A DNA stretch of 64,000 bases from Costus lasius. Lineage: Eukaryota > Streptophyta > Magnoliopsida > Zingiberales > Costaceae. The DNA is taken from the NCBI GenBank assembly GCA_027563935.2, contig CM050447.1:16085501-16149500 (forward strand), given 5' to 3'. Each line of letters begins with the position of its first letter. The stretch's first letter is position 1. The notes beneath the pieces were generated by a model, which did not search any database, had not been told where the DNA came from, and worked only from the letters and a program-made list of their open reading frames with translations. The position numbers and the translations under genes were made by a program. Below are positions 24,405 through 36,400 of this stretch, one piece after another.

Positions 24405-24703
24405 CAGTGTTTCAAGTACTATTCCGTACCAGACGATATGTCCGGTATGGTACCGGTCCGACCATACGCTGGCATCGGAACCGTGAGCGGAAGGCGGCTC
24501 AGGGCAGAGATGCGGAGGGAGGCAGCAGCGGCTTCGGCGGGCGCAGGGAAGCTTCACCGGCTGGCAGAAGCTTCCGCCCACGGCAGAAGTTCTGCCGCCA
24601 CTGTCGCCTTGTCGATTTCGTCCAGTACCGGTACGGTACCGCCGGTACATACCGATCCGGCCGGCCACCGGACCGAGCGGCCGGACTGGTTCTTGAAACC
24701 TTG
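24405..24703. mobile_element. hAT MITE, GGTACC-rich family, copy 2
   Basis: About 299 bp. Ends are CAGTGTTTCAAG (left) and CAAGGTTTCAAG (right, reverse strand). The flanking 8-mers GTGCCAAC and GTGACAGC match at 6 of 8 positions, a decayed target duplication. Like copy 1 it contains GGTACCGG palindromes and GAAGCTTCCGCC blocks. It may sit inside an older MITE-like segment (about 24190-25070) with scattered inverted homologies, which I could not delimit. Confidence 0.7.
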
Positions 24704-25079
24704 GTGACAGCTCACAATCCCAAATCTCTTCTAACCTTCTTTTAACCTAAATTTCATCTTATACCATAGGCCCACAATCCCAAATTTTTATTAAATTTTA
24801 ATAGTTTTTTTATTAATTTATTATTTATATATATAATATAACTGATAACTTTATAATCGAGATGTGTCGAGTTAACAAATGACTCAATTACTAAATAGGT
24901 TATTTGGGTTATGTCGGTACTCAGATTAATGTATAACTTATTTAATAAATGAGTTATTCGGATCGTATCAGGTTGACTTGGTTATATTCAGGTAGTGTTC
25001 AGATTAATTTAATTGGGTCACGGGTCACAATTAATATGATCCGTTTATCACTTTGCATACCTGAATTGCTTGGTATATA

Positions 25080-26040
25080 TGGCAATTTAAATTTTTTTCT
25101 AGGACTAGAACAAAGACGGCAATAATGGATAACCCAGTGGTTTTAGTAGAGGTCTCCGGTGTAGGTTTCGATATAATGGTGCAAGCATAAGTATGCAAGG
25201 CTTTCTAAACTTACGATCAACATTTATTTGTCGAACGATTGATCTGATGACAATAAGCAAAAATAGGAAAAACCCTAATCTTTTATTAGAATCCCCGGAG
25301 ATGTGCTAGTTCTATAACTTGCAAAAACAATGGCGTCAAGAAGTCGGTCAGGCCTATTTTTATCTTAGATAGATCAACCTCTTGAAGACGTCTTTGCCAT
25401 TATAATTGGCTTAGTGTTATCTTCTCATAACTTTCTTTAGCAAAAGCTATTTCCTCATATGCTTTTTATTTGGCGATTTATAGATAATTTTATTGAGTAA
25501 TTTTTTAATCTATACAGTAGCTCGTACCCGTCATAATCCGCTATTCATGGATACCAATGTCATCAATCTCTAAAAAAATAATAAATTCGAGACTGTTGAC
25601 AAACTCCTTCCTGCATAGAAAGGTTATACTTAGCCAGATCTTGGATCGTGCATAAATTAAATATCCAAGCCGAACAAGAACACATGACGCTTGACTCAAG
25701 AGCGCATCGCTCTCAGATCGATTGTTAGATTCGTTCGTACTACCAAATCCGGGCGTAGATTGAGATAGCAGCACGTTGCTCAGTTGTCGGTACACCCGGC
25801 CAAGCTAACGTGCCCGCCATTTCCACCTGCATCACGTCCTGAGTCTGAAGTTCTCTACTTCAGTGTTGAATTTTGGCTTTTGCAAGTTTGACCCGAAATC
25901 CCTGGAGCCCAAAGAGCTCTCACAGTCGATCACGGCACCAACACGGGCTTTTGTCAACCCTCGCGGATCTTTGTCAAACCCTCATACATGCCTGTGCTGT
26001 CATCCCCATGCGAAGAACAGTAGGCCACGATATTCGAGCC
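25080..26040. other. Non-coding region upstream of the peptide gene
   Basis: No conserved ORF or repeat recognised. The last part is the promoter side of the secreted-peptide gene. Confidence 0.5.
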
Positions 26041-26052
26041 AGCTCCCTCATC

Positions 26053-26058
26053 TATAAA
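26053..26058 (+). promoter_or_regulatory. TATA box of the peptide gene
   Basis: TATAAA in the context CATCTATAAAGG, 64 bases upstream of the ATG. It leaves a short CA/CT-rich leader, typical spacing for a small plant gene. Confidence 0.6.
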
Positions 26059-26121
26059 GGATAAACCTAGGCAGAATGCTCTCCCCCCACAACACAGATC
26101 TGAAGCATATATCCATTGACG

Positions 26122-26328
26122 ATGATGACAATGATAATGATGATGAATTTGCGACGATATTGTTGTAGTTTCATCATCCTTCTCATGCTCATAATCTACT
26201 GTTCATCTTTAGCAGATGTGGTGCAGGGATCCAGACCCATCAACCGCGGCCTGGGCGGACAAATTTTGTCTTCGTTTTCATCTCTAGTAGCTAAACCAGG
26301 GCCAAGCAGCAAAGGTCCAGGCCATTGA
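26122..26328 (+). CDS. Secreted signalling-peptide precursor, PIP/PIPL-like
   Basis: Small single-exon ORF of 68 aa from the ATG at 26122. The N-terminus is Met-rich, then a basic NLRRY and a strong hydrophobic core (FIILLMLIIYCSSLA), a clear signal peptide. A short variable middle follows, and the protein ends exactly with KPGPSSKGPGH. That C-terminus fits the SGPSxxGxGH motif of PAMP-induced secreted peptides (PIP/PIPL), whose mature form of about 11-13 residues is cut from the C-terminus and acts as an extracellular ligand for LRR receptor kinases; family knowledge, not shown here. The first motif residue is Pro instead of Ser. A TATA box lies upstream. IDA and CEP families are the alternatives but have different end motifs. 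Several adjacent in-frame ATGs follow the first; I used the first. Confidence 0.82.
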   Translation: MMTMIMMMNLRRYCCSFIILLMLIIYCSSLADVVQGSRPINRGLGGQILSSFSSLVAKPGPSSKGPGH

Positions 26329-27410
26329 CATAGATAGCTTGTATAGTTCAGTTTTGTGTTCATTGTAGCTCTCTCATTTGTTGATAGTTGTTCGATATCA
26401 AATAGTAAGCATTGATCTCAATCTGTATGTTTCTTTTTGTAAGTTAATCTGTAAGGCTTCACAAGCTGTAGAATGTTAATGAGATAGTATTCAAGTTGAG
26501 TGATTGAATCTTTCGCTGACCTATTCATCTAAGTTTTTAGGCTCAAATAACTTGAGCATCATCCTTTTACTTTGAGTCAAAGCAATTAAGTCAACTAGCT
26601 CAATAATGATAGATTACTAAAAACGATGACCAATTGAGTTCTTTAGGGTATATTTAGGTAAAATTTTAAATTATAGCATTCAAATTATATTATATAATTT
26701 CTCATTAATTTATATTTTTAATCTCTATTAGTACTTCATTCTTTCTAATATATTTATATAACTCAAAAAAAGAGTGAAGCAGAATATATGACTGACTATA
26801 AGTTTACAAAAGCTAAATATGAAAATATAAAAAAATATATCATCATTTAAACCATGCTTATTTTAAAATATAATTGATTTTAAAACTAAATAATGTACTT
26901 ATGATTTTTTTTTTGGCACAATTTACAAAGACATTTTAACTATAATTGATTTTTATATATTAATGTACTTAATTAAAACAAAACGAAAATGAATGGTCGT
27001 GGATGCAAAACAGCAACCAGCAAGGAGAATCCTGAATTAGTTGTACGTTGTATTTATGTGCACTGAGTTTGTTTAATAGCCGTTACTGTAGCCGTCTCTA
27101 TTTTGTAATTTATTGAATATAGTTTCAATTTACATAACATGTAATGATTGTTTTTTGAACTGCCAACTAACCGCCCCCGACCTCCATCCGGTCCTTCGCC
27201 CTTCCCCTCAACGGCTACCACCACCGCAGATATCCCCCCTCCTCCTCCTCCTTTATACCCTCTCCTTTGCCGTCCGCTGCCTCTGGCTTCCTCCGAGATT
27301 CTACAATATCTCCTCGCTTTCGATTAGCAGCAACCGCCATCGATCGGCTTGAAAGCAACCTGCTGGCAGTCGGCAAGAGCACGGTCTGGATCGCCGGCGC
27401 ATCGTGTGCG
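26329..27410. other. Spacer between peptide gene and ubiquitin-fold gene
   Basis: AT-rich, includes the peptide gene's 3' UTR. From about 27150 it turns CT-rich (CCTCCTCCTCCTCC) like the 5' leader of the next gene. Confidence 0.5.
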
Positions 27411-30400
27411 ATGTCGAGCCATGGCTTCGGTAAGTTGTCTCGCTCGCTGTTTCAGCCCCGAGGCAGCGGCAGCGGCGGCACCTCAGCCGATGGCGAGCCC
27501 GGCATTGGCGTCGCGAGCAGATTCTCGTATTGCCGCCTCCCTGCAGACCCGGTACTCCGCCTCTCCGTCCACAAATTGGACGGCTTGTCCTTTGGTACTC
27601 GCTCGAATTCCGTGCCCTAGTGTTTACCATTTCTTATGCGAATGCTCTTGTGTTTGATTGGTCAGTGGATTTTGTTGATTTCCCTGGGCAGATGTGCGAG
27701 TTGCCAGGAAAGCTTCTGTACGGGAGCTTAAGAAAACAATCGAGGATCTCTTCATCCAGCCTTCCGACGACGATGAATCTGCAATTTCTTGGTGTGTTTG
27801 GTTGATCCTCTATCATCCTGTTTCCTGTTACCCCCTTCCCAAACTTCGCGAACCAAGTTATTTTTCTGCGCCTAGACTTTTCTAAGAAAACTTTGCTAAT
27901 GACAGGTCTCATGTTTGGGGTCACTTCTGCTTATGTCACAATGGAGGCAAATTAACCGATGACAAAGCGTCACTACGAGCTCTTGGAATCAAAGATGGAG
28001 ATCAGGTCAGCACTAGAGTTGGTTGGTTGTCTTTTCAAAATGCACTTATGCTGTTGCTATATACAAACATGAGATACGGCTGTCTCATTCTAGAGTTATT
28101 TCCATTGAGTTGCACTTTCATCCTTGCTCAGTCCATTTGAAGAAAAAAAAAAATCCTCTGGATTTAAACAGATAAGGTGGCAGCCTATTTAGTCTTTAGT
28201 ATATAATCTCTTTTGCTGGTACGAACCATCATTCCATCAATAAGCATTATCCTCTTAATTATTGCTGTTCCATTTGTAGATTATGCAAATTGCATTAATC
28301 AGCCGTTGATGCAGAAAATTGTCGAAATTACAGGGAGAGATCTTGCATTCTTATAAGAAAGTTGAATACTTCTTTAGTTTAGTTTCATTATGAAAGTGGA
28401 GCAGACTCGGGCTTTGCCTATATTTATCTTTCTATATCTTTAGTTATGTTACAATATATGTAGTTTATTAGAGACTAAATCCTACATTGGAAATTGGATC
28501 TCTATTATATATTGGCTTGTAAGGAATCTTGTTACCTCTTTAACATGAATAAGAAAAACAACTTCCTCTTCACATGACATCAGAGTACGATTTTTCCTTA
28601 TACTTCTCTAATGCCTCCCTCTCAACCTACTTTTCCTTTTTTTTTACCTTATTTGACAAACTTCCTCTCTATCTTTCACTAATTGCACAAATTATAGCCC
28701 ATAAGCTGCCCTAGACATTGCCACTTAGCACCTAAATGTAGCACTGTAATAGTGTAGGCCATACCCTAGTGTCTCGGGATAGTTAGGGAAGTCCAAAGCA
28801 ACCTAAGGGAATCCCAGGAATGTTACCTAGCCTATGTAAAGATGCCATCCAAGTGAACTATAACATAGCAACATTTCAACCTTTGAGACCTAAGGAAGGA
28901 TAAGGGCTACTCCCGTCCTTAGGTGGTTTAGATAAATGCCACGGTGAAAGAAGATCAGCCTGATAAGGTGGTTTAGATAAATGCCACTCTACAAATGGCG
29001 TTGAAAGACCCTACATTATTATCATAGAAGTAGTGCAACCTGGAACAGCCTAATAAGGATTATGGACGAAAGAGATCTTCCTCAGCCAAGGAATATCACC
29101 AACCTAAAATGGTCATTTATGAACCATGCTACTAATAAACATAGTACGAACATAATCATATCTTCTTAAAATACATGTTTTTTTTTTAAATTTTATCACA
29201 TGTAAAAATGTCAACATGATTCAACTATAATTTATGATTCACGAAAAGAGCATGTAAATGCGATATGCTTATTTCTTGTCATAAACCTGCTCTATTGTTA
29301 TAATTCTTGATGGCATGATGTGATTATAGGATGACAAATATATTTATTATGCAATTTTATACTATCTACTAATGAGCACTTGTACACCTACTTGTCACTG
29401 TTAGATCATGTCATAAATCTTGCACATAAATTGTATAGAAAAATTACTATACGAAGACATACCAAATTTCATTGGATCAGTGGATTTGACTGGAGTGATC
29501 TTCTAATTGACTGTGTTGTTTACAAGAGATGAGGCGGCCAAGGGGAACGAAATAAAAATCTCTCAACAACTTGTATACCTCAATCAGGACCACACCTATA
29601 TATAGGAAAAAACATAATGAATATAATTACTTATCAGACTATCATAAATAAGACAATTATGCCCCCAAGGATTTTATACATAATTAAAAGCCCCTCCATA
29701 CTTTTATTAATTAGATAATAACAAATTATTAGAGATTAATTACCGCAACGCATGTATGTCTATATGCCCAAATGCATTTTACTATACACATACATGGTGT
29801 ACAATCTATAGATCTTAACAATCTCCCACTTACAAGGCAACTATGTATTTACACAATAAAACCTTCAATCACATATAAATCTCTAAAACAGCCTTTATGT
29901 GTACATAACTATAGAAATATCATCTAAACCAATCTGGTCCATCAGTCTCATTAATACAAGGACCAAAGGAGTAGTCATTGAATCTATTTGTCAATTAGAC
30001 CCACGGTGATCACATGCATGACTCGACTGAATGACATAGATCTAGTATGGATGTGCAGCATGGAAATAACATAATGTGATAATGTCACATTTTATTTCTA
30101 AATGGTCCAACTTTAACCAAATGAGATCAAAAGTACAGAGCAGAAGAAAATTAAAAATAATTACAGGTATCAACAAACATACAAGTCAACTCACCAATTA
30201 AAAGACATTATTGATAACGACCATATTTTTAACATATTGATGAAAAGCCTTCGGCATCAATGCCTTAGTGAGTGGGACTGCAACCATAGAGTTTGTTCCT
30301 ATAAGCTCAATGGAAATGCAACTACTCTAAACTCTTTCTTTTATAATGAGGAATTTGATATCTATATGCTAAGACCTGGAAGAGCTCCTATTGTTGTTTG

Positions 30401-33400
30401 AAAATAAGACTGCAGCTCTGTTGTCACAGTATAACCAGAGTGGTCTTTTTATATCTTCAATAATTCACAATCTTGAAATGAAATTGCGTACCCAAATAAC
30501 ATGATTAGATGCCTCAAAACGTGCAACAAATTTTGCCTCTATAGTTGAAGATGCAATTAGTGTTTGCTTGACACTTTTCCAAGATATCACACCTCCAACT
30601 AAAGTGAATATGTAACTTGATGTCAATTTTTGACTGTCTTGGCATCCAGCAAAATTAGAATCAGAAAACCCAATGATCTCAGGTTTATTTGACTTTCTGT
30701 ATGTGAGCATATGGTCTTTAGTGTTTTGCAAATATTTGAATACCCTTTTGGCAGCAACCCAATATTCTCTTCCTATATTACTTTAATATCTGCTAAGTAT
30801 TCCAATAATATATGCAAGGTCAGGACGAGTGCAAACCTATGCATACATCAAACTCCCTATTGCTGATACATAAGGGATGTTTTCCATAAATTAAGAATCA
30901 ATTTCACCATTTGGACATTATTTAAGACTGAATTTATCTCCTTTAGCAATAGGAGTTTCAAGTGGTCTACTATTTTGTATACCAAACCATTGTAATATTT
31001 TTTCAACATAACTCTTTTGTGATAATTCTAAGATTCCTCATGAACGACCACAATGAATCTAGATCCCTAATACAAAAGATGCTTCACTAAGATCTTTCCT
31101 TTTAATTTGCTTTGAAAGAAATTTCTTAGTATTCTGAAGTAGTTGCATATTGCTATTGACAAGCAAAATGTCATTCACATATAGAATCAGAAAAATATGT
31201 CTACTCTCCCACTGAACTTTATGGTACACATAATCTTCAATAGTATTCACCTCAAAACCAAATGAGAGAATTACCTAATGAAATTTTTGGTACCATTGAC
31301 GGGAAGCTTGCGTGAGCTCATAAATGAATTTCTTTAATTTACAAACCAATTAATTAATTTTGTCTAAATCTAATCTTTCTGGTTGTAACATATAAATTAT
31401 TTCCTCAATGTCACCATTGAGAAAAGCTGTCTTAACATCCATTTAATGAAAATCAAAATGAGCTACCAAAGCCATAATTATTCTAAAAGAGTCTTTCGAT
31501 GAAACCGGAGAGAAAGTCTCTTTATAGTCAATATCTTCCCTTTCCACATTGCCTTGTGAAACCCTTTTGGTTATAAAAATCCATTTACAACCAATAGGTC
31601 TCACTCAGGCAATGATACAAAATCTCAAACGTCATTGTCTTTCATATATTGAATTTCTTCACTCATGGCATCAATCCACTTTTGAGCATTAGAACAATTA
31701 ATTGCTTCATAGAAGGTGAGTGGATCATCTTCCATTGAATCAATATTATCTTGATGTTCTTAGAGAAATACAACATAATTACTAGAAATTGCACTTCTGT
31801 CTCTTGTGGACCTCCTTAATGGCTCTAATTCATTTTGAGTTTAAGTTTGTTGAGTTGGTTCTTTATGCTCCTCATAAACACTGGATTGAAGACAATTGGA
31901 TATTCATGAGGGTATGAAGCTCAACATTGTATTCTAAATTCTGTTATTAAATGATATTTGGAATAAAAACTTGATTATAGTCAATAACAATTATAGGAGG
32001 AATATTAACTGATTCCTCTTCTAAGACAAAATCATTAGCCTTATCTTCCCCCCAAACTCAACATCCTAAAAAAATCTAGCATTTTTCGTCTAAAAAAAAA
32101 TTCTAATTTTGGGATCATATAATTTGAAACCCCTTGACTTTTCAAAGTATCATACAAAATAGCTATTAATAGTTCTTACGTCCAATTTTTTTTCATTTGG
32201 CCTGAAAGGCCTAGCCTCAGCTGGACATCCTGAAACATGGATACTTGTGTCAGAAGGAATTCTTGAACTTGATTATTCAAGTAATGATAAAGGGAAAAAT
32301 CACTAATAAGAGAAAATTAATAGCTGACAGAACTAAAAATGTCTTAGAATTGATACATACGAATATTTGTTGACCTTTCCCTATATCTTCATAGAAATAG
32401 TCAATAATATTTTATCAAATTCATAGATGATTATTCTCGATATGACTATCTATACTTAATGCATGAGAAATCACAAGCATTGGACATTTTAAAGTTGTTT
32501 AAGGCTGAAGTTGAAAATTAGTTTGAAAAATCAATTAAGGCCATACAATCTGATCGTGTTGGTGAATACTACGGTATGATGGATCAGGTGAACAATGTCC
32601 AGGTCCATTTGCTAGATTTCTTAGTGAGTGTGGGATTGTTCCTCAGTACACCATGCTTGGTTCTCCAAACATGAATGGTGTATTAGAAAGAAGGAATGAA
32701 ACACTTAAGAATATGGTATGAATATGATTTGACATACTACCTTACCACATTCATTATGGGGAGATGCATTAAGAACTACTGTGTACATTCTCAACAGAGT
32801 TCCTACAAAAGCTACAAACAAAACTCTTTACAAACTATGGACAGGTAAGAAACCTGTCATAAAGCATTTTCGTATTTGGGGATGATTGTTAGGATCTATG
32901 GACTGTGTACTATGTATGTGCATAGTAAAATGCATTTGGGCATATAGACGTACATGCGTTGTGGTAATTAATCGCGTATAATTAATCTCTAATAATTTGT
33001 TATTATCTAATTAATTAAAGTATGGAGGGGCTTTTAATTATGTGTAGAATCTTGGGGGGCATAATTGTCTTATCCATGATGGGTTGATAAGTAATTATGT
33101 TCATTATATTTTTTTCTATATATAGGTGTGATCCCTGATTGAGGTGTACAATTTGTCGAGAGATTTTCATTTGGTTCTCATTGGCCACCCCACCTCTCGT
33201 GAACAATGACACAGTCAATTAGAAGATCACTCAGGTCAAATCCACTGATTTAATGAAATCTGGTATGTCTTCATATAGTAGTTTTTCCATACACATGATC
33301 TAACAATTGGTATCAGAGCGAGGTTAGTCTTGCCTTATTTTTGTTTGGAAAATATTTCTGGTTGTTTTTTATGCTTCGGAACAAAATCAAGATATTGGAC

Positions 33401-36400
33401 ATCTAGAGATTGTTTTAGGTTGTACTTAAAGGAGAAAGATGCACTAAAGACTTTCTTAAAAAAATCATGCAATAGGGTGTTTGACTATTGATTGTTGGAC
33501 TTCAATTCAGAACATCAATTACATATATCTAACTGCATATTTTATTGATAATAATTAGAATTTGCAAAAGAGGATTTTGAGTTTTTGTCTAATTATTGGT
33601 CATAAAGGTAAAGATATTGGACAAGAACTTGAAATGTGTTTGATGGATTAGGGGATAGATAAAATATTTATAATTATAGTTGATAATGCTTCTTCCAATG
33701 ATGGTGCTGTCAAATACTTGAAAGACAAGATTGTTTATTGGGGAACAGCAATGTTAGGAGGTAAGCATTTTCATATGAGGTGTCTTGCACACATTATTAA
33801 TTTGGTTGTGCAAGATGGCTTAAAGGAAGTGCATGATTCAGTAAATATGGTTCGAGCTGCTATAAAGTATGTAAGACAATTACCTTCTAGATTAAACAAG
33901 TTTAAAGATTATGTAGAAAAGGAAAAGATTCAGTGCAAGGGTCTTTTATGCTTAGATGTGGTTACTCAACGGAATTCCACATACCTAATGTTGGAAACGA
34001 CATAAAAATTTGAAAGGACTTTTGTTAGATATGATGACCAAGAAAAAAGCTTTTTGTATGAGCTTGTGGATGATAAAGGAGAAATCATGATACCTAATTC
34101 TGCAAATTGGGTTAATGTTAGAAAGCTAGTGGTCATTTTAAAGCACTTTTATGATTTGATATTGAAAATTTCAAGCTCTTATTATGTAACTTCCAATCAT
34201 TTCTTTCCGAAAGTATATGTTGTTTACATATTATTAAAAGAATTGGAAACAAATGCAGATCCTATTATTTCATTGATGGCTATATTCATGAGAAAGAAAT
34301 ATCACAAATATTGGAGTGAATTTGAAAAGACCAATAAGATGATCTTTGTTGCTGTCATTCTTGATCCTCGGTATAAATTACGGTACTTAGAATATGCATG
34401 GTGTGGAAAGGGGTTCTTTAAGTCTTGTGAGAGAGCACTTCATAAGGTTTTTTTAATGAATATAAGAAACTAATTGCTCTTGAAAGCTCTCAAACTGAAG
34501 ACAGCATGAGTTCTCCTTCTAGCATTGTTACTACTTATAGTGAAGATCCAAATGAGATGTTGGCAATGAAAATTCGAATAGGATTTAAGAAGCATATAGC
34601 TGAAAGTAGGATGAGAGATCCTAAAACAGAATGAGAGAAATATTTGAAAGATAAATTTGAGCATGTTGAAAATTGGAGGCTCGAGGCTGGAGGCTTTGGG
34701 CCATCATGCTCAAATTCATCTTTCAAATATTTCTCTCATTCTATTTTAGGCTCTCCCACCTTACTTTCAGCCATATGCTTCTTAAATCCCATTTGAATTT
34801 TCATTGTCAACATCTCATTCGGATGCTCACTAGAAGTAGTAACAATGCTAGAAAGAGAACCCATGCTGTCTTCAGTTTGAGAGCTTTCAGGAGCGATTAA
34901 TTTCTTATATTCATTAAAAAGTCTTATGAAGTGCTCTCTCACAAGACTTGACAATAAAGAACTCCTTTCCACACCATGCATATTCTAAGTACCGTAATTT
35001 ATGCCGAGGATCAAGAATGACAGCAACAAAGATCATCTTATTAGTCTTCTCAAATTCACCATAATATTTGTCATATTTCTTTCTCATGAATATAGCCATC
35101 AATGAAATAGTAGGATCTGCATTTGCTTCCAATTATTTTAATAATGTGTAAACAACATATATTTCTGGAAAGAAATGATTGGAAATTACATAAAAGAGCC
35201 TGAAATTTTCAATGTCAAATCATAAAAGTGCGTTAAAATGACTACTACCTTTCTAACATTAACCAAATCTGCAGAATTAGGTATCATGCTTTTTTCTTTA
35301 TCATCCACAAGCTCACACAAAAAGCTTTTTTCTTGGTCATCATATCTAACAAAAGCCCTTTCAAATTTTTGTGACGTTTCCAACATTAGGTATGTGGAAT
35401 TTCATCGAGTAACCACATCTAAGCATAAAAGACCCTTGCACTGAATCTTTTCATTTTCTACACAATCTTTAAACTTGTTCAATCTAGAAAGTTTTGTCTT
35501 ACATACTTTATAGCTGCTCGATCCTTCTTTATTGAATCATGCACTTCCTTTAAGCCAGCTTGCATAACCAAATTAATAATGTGTGCAAGACACCTCATAT
35601 GCAAATGCTCACCTCCTAACATTGTTGTTCCCCAATAAACAATCTTATCTTTCAAGTATTTGACAACACCATCATTGGAAGAAGCATTATCAACTGTAAT
35701 TATAAATATTTTATCTATCCCCCAATCCATCAAACACATTTCAAGTTCTTGTCCAATATTTTTACCTTTATGACTAATAATTGGACAAAAACTCAAAATC
35801 CTTTTTGTAAATTCCAATTATTATCAATAAAATGTGCAGTTAGACATATATGATTGATGTTCTGAATTGAAGTCTAACAATCAGTAGTCAAACACACTCT
35901 ATTGCATGATTTTTTAAGAAAGTCTTAAGTGCATCTTTCTCCTTTAAGTATAACCCAAAACAATCTCTAGATATAGTCCATCTTGATGGAATTTTAAAAT
36001 AAGGTTGTACAACTGACATAAAATGCTGAAATCCTATGTTTTCAACAAATTTGAATGGAAGCTCGTCTACTATGATCATATAACTGAGAGCTTTCCTAGC
36101 TTCCTCTTGTTCAAATCTCCAAGTGCCCAAATTAGCACCATCTCCTCCATGATGAATTTTTAGTAGTGTTTGCTTCACTTCAGATGCATGTGGGTGACTT
36201 TTACATGCATTTATGTGTTTTCTAAGTCCAGATGTGCCATTTAGATGAGGATCAGCACGTATTTCTTTAGAACAGTGTATGCATTTAGCAGTAATAATGC
36301 CATTCACAACATCCTTTGTAAAATGCTCCCAAGCATTAGACCTTTGTTGTATTTGCTTTTTCTTTTTAGATGTACCACTAACTGATTTGTCTATTTCAGT

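Noticed and set aside
28280..28309. Short terminal exon of the ubiquitin-fold gene
   Set aside because: It has a usable acceptor and is in frame, but ends the protein with an unfamiliar tail, whereas the exon at 41234 supplies the expected LHFIRHLS strand. It could be an alternative transcript.
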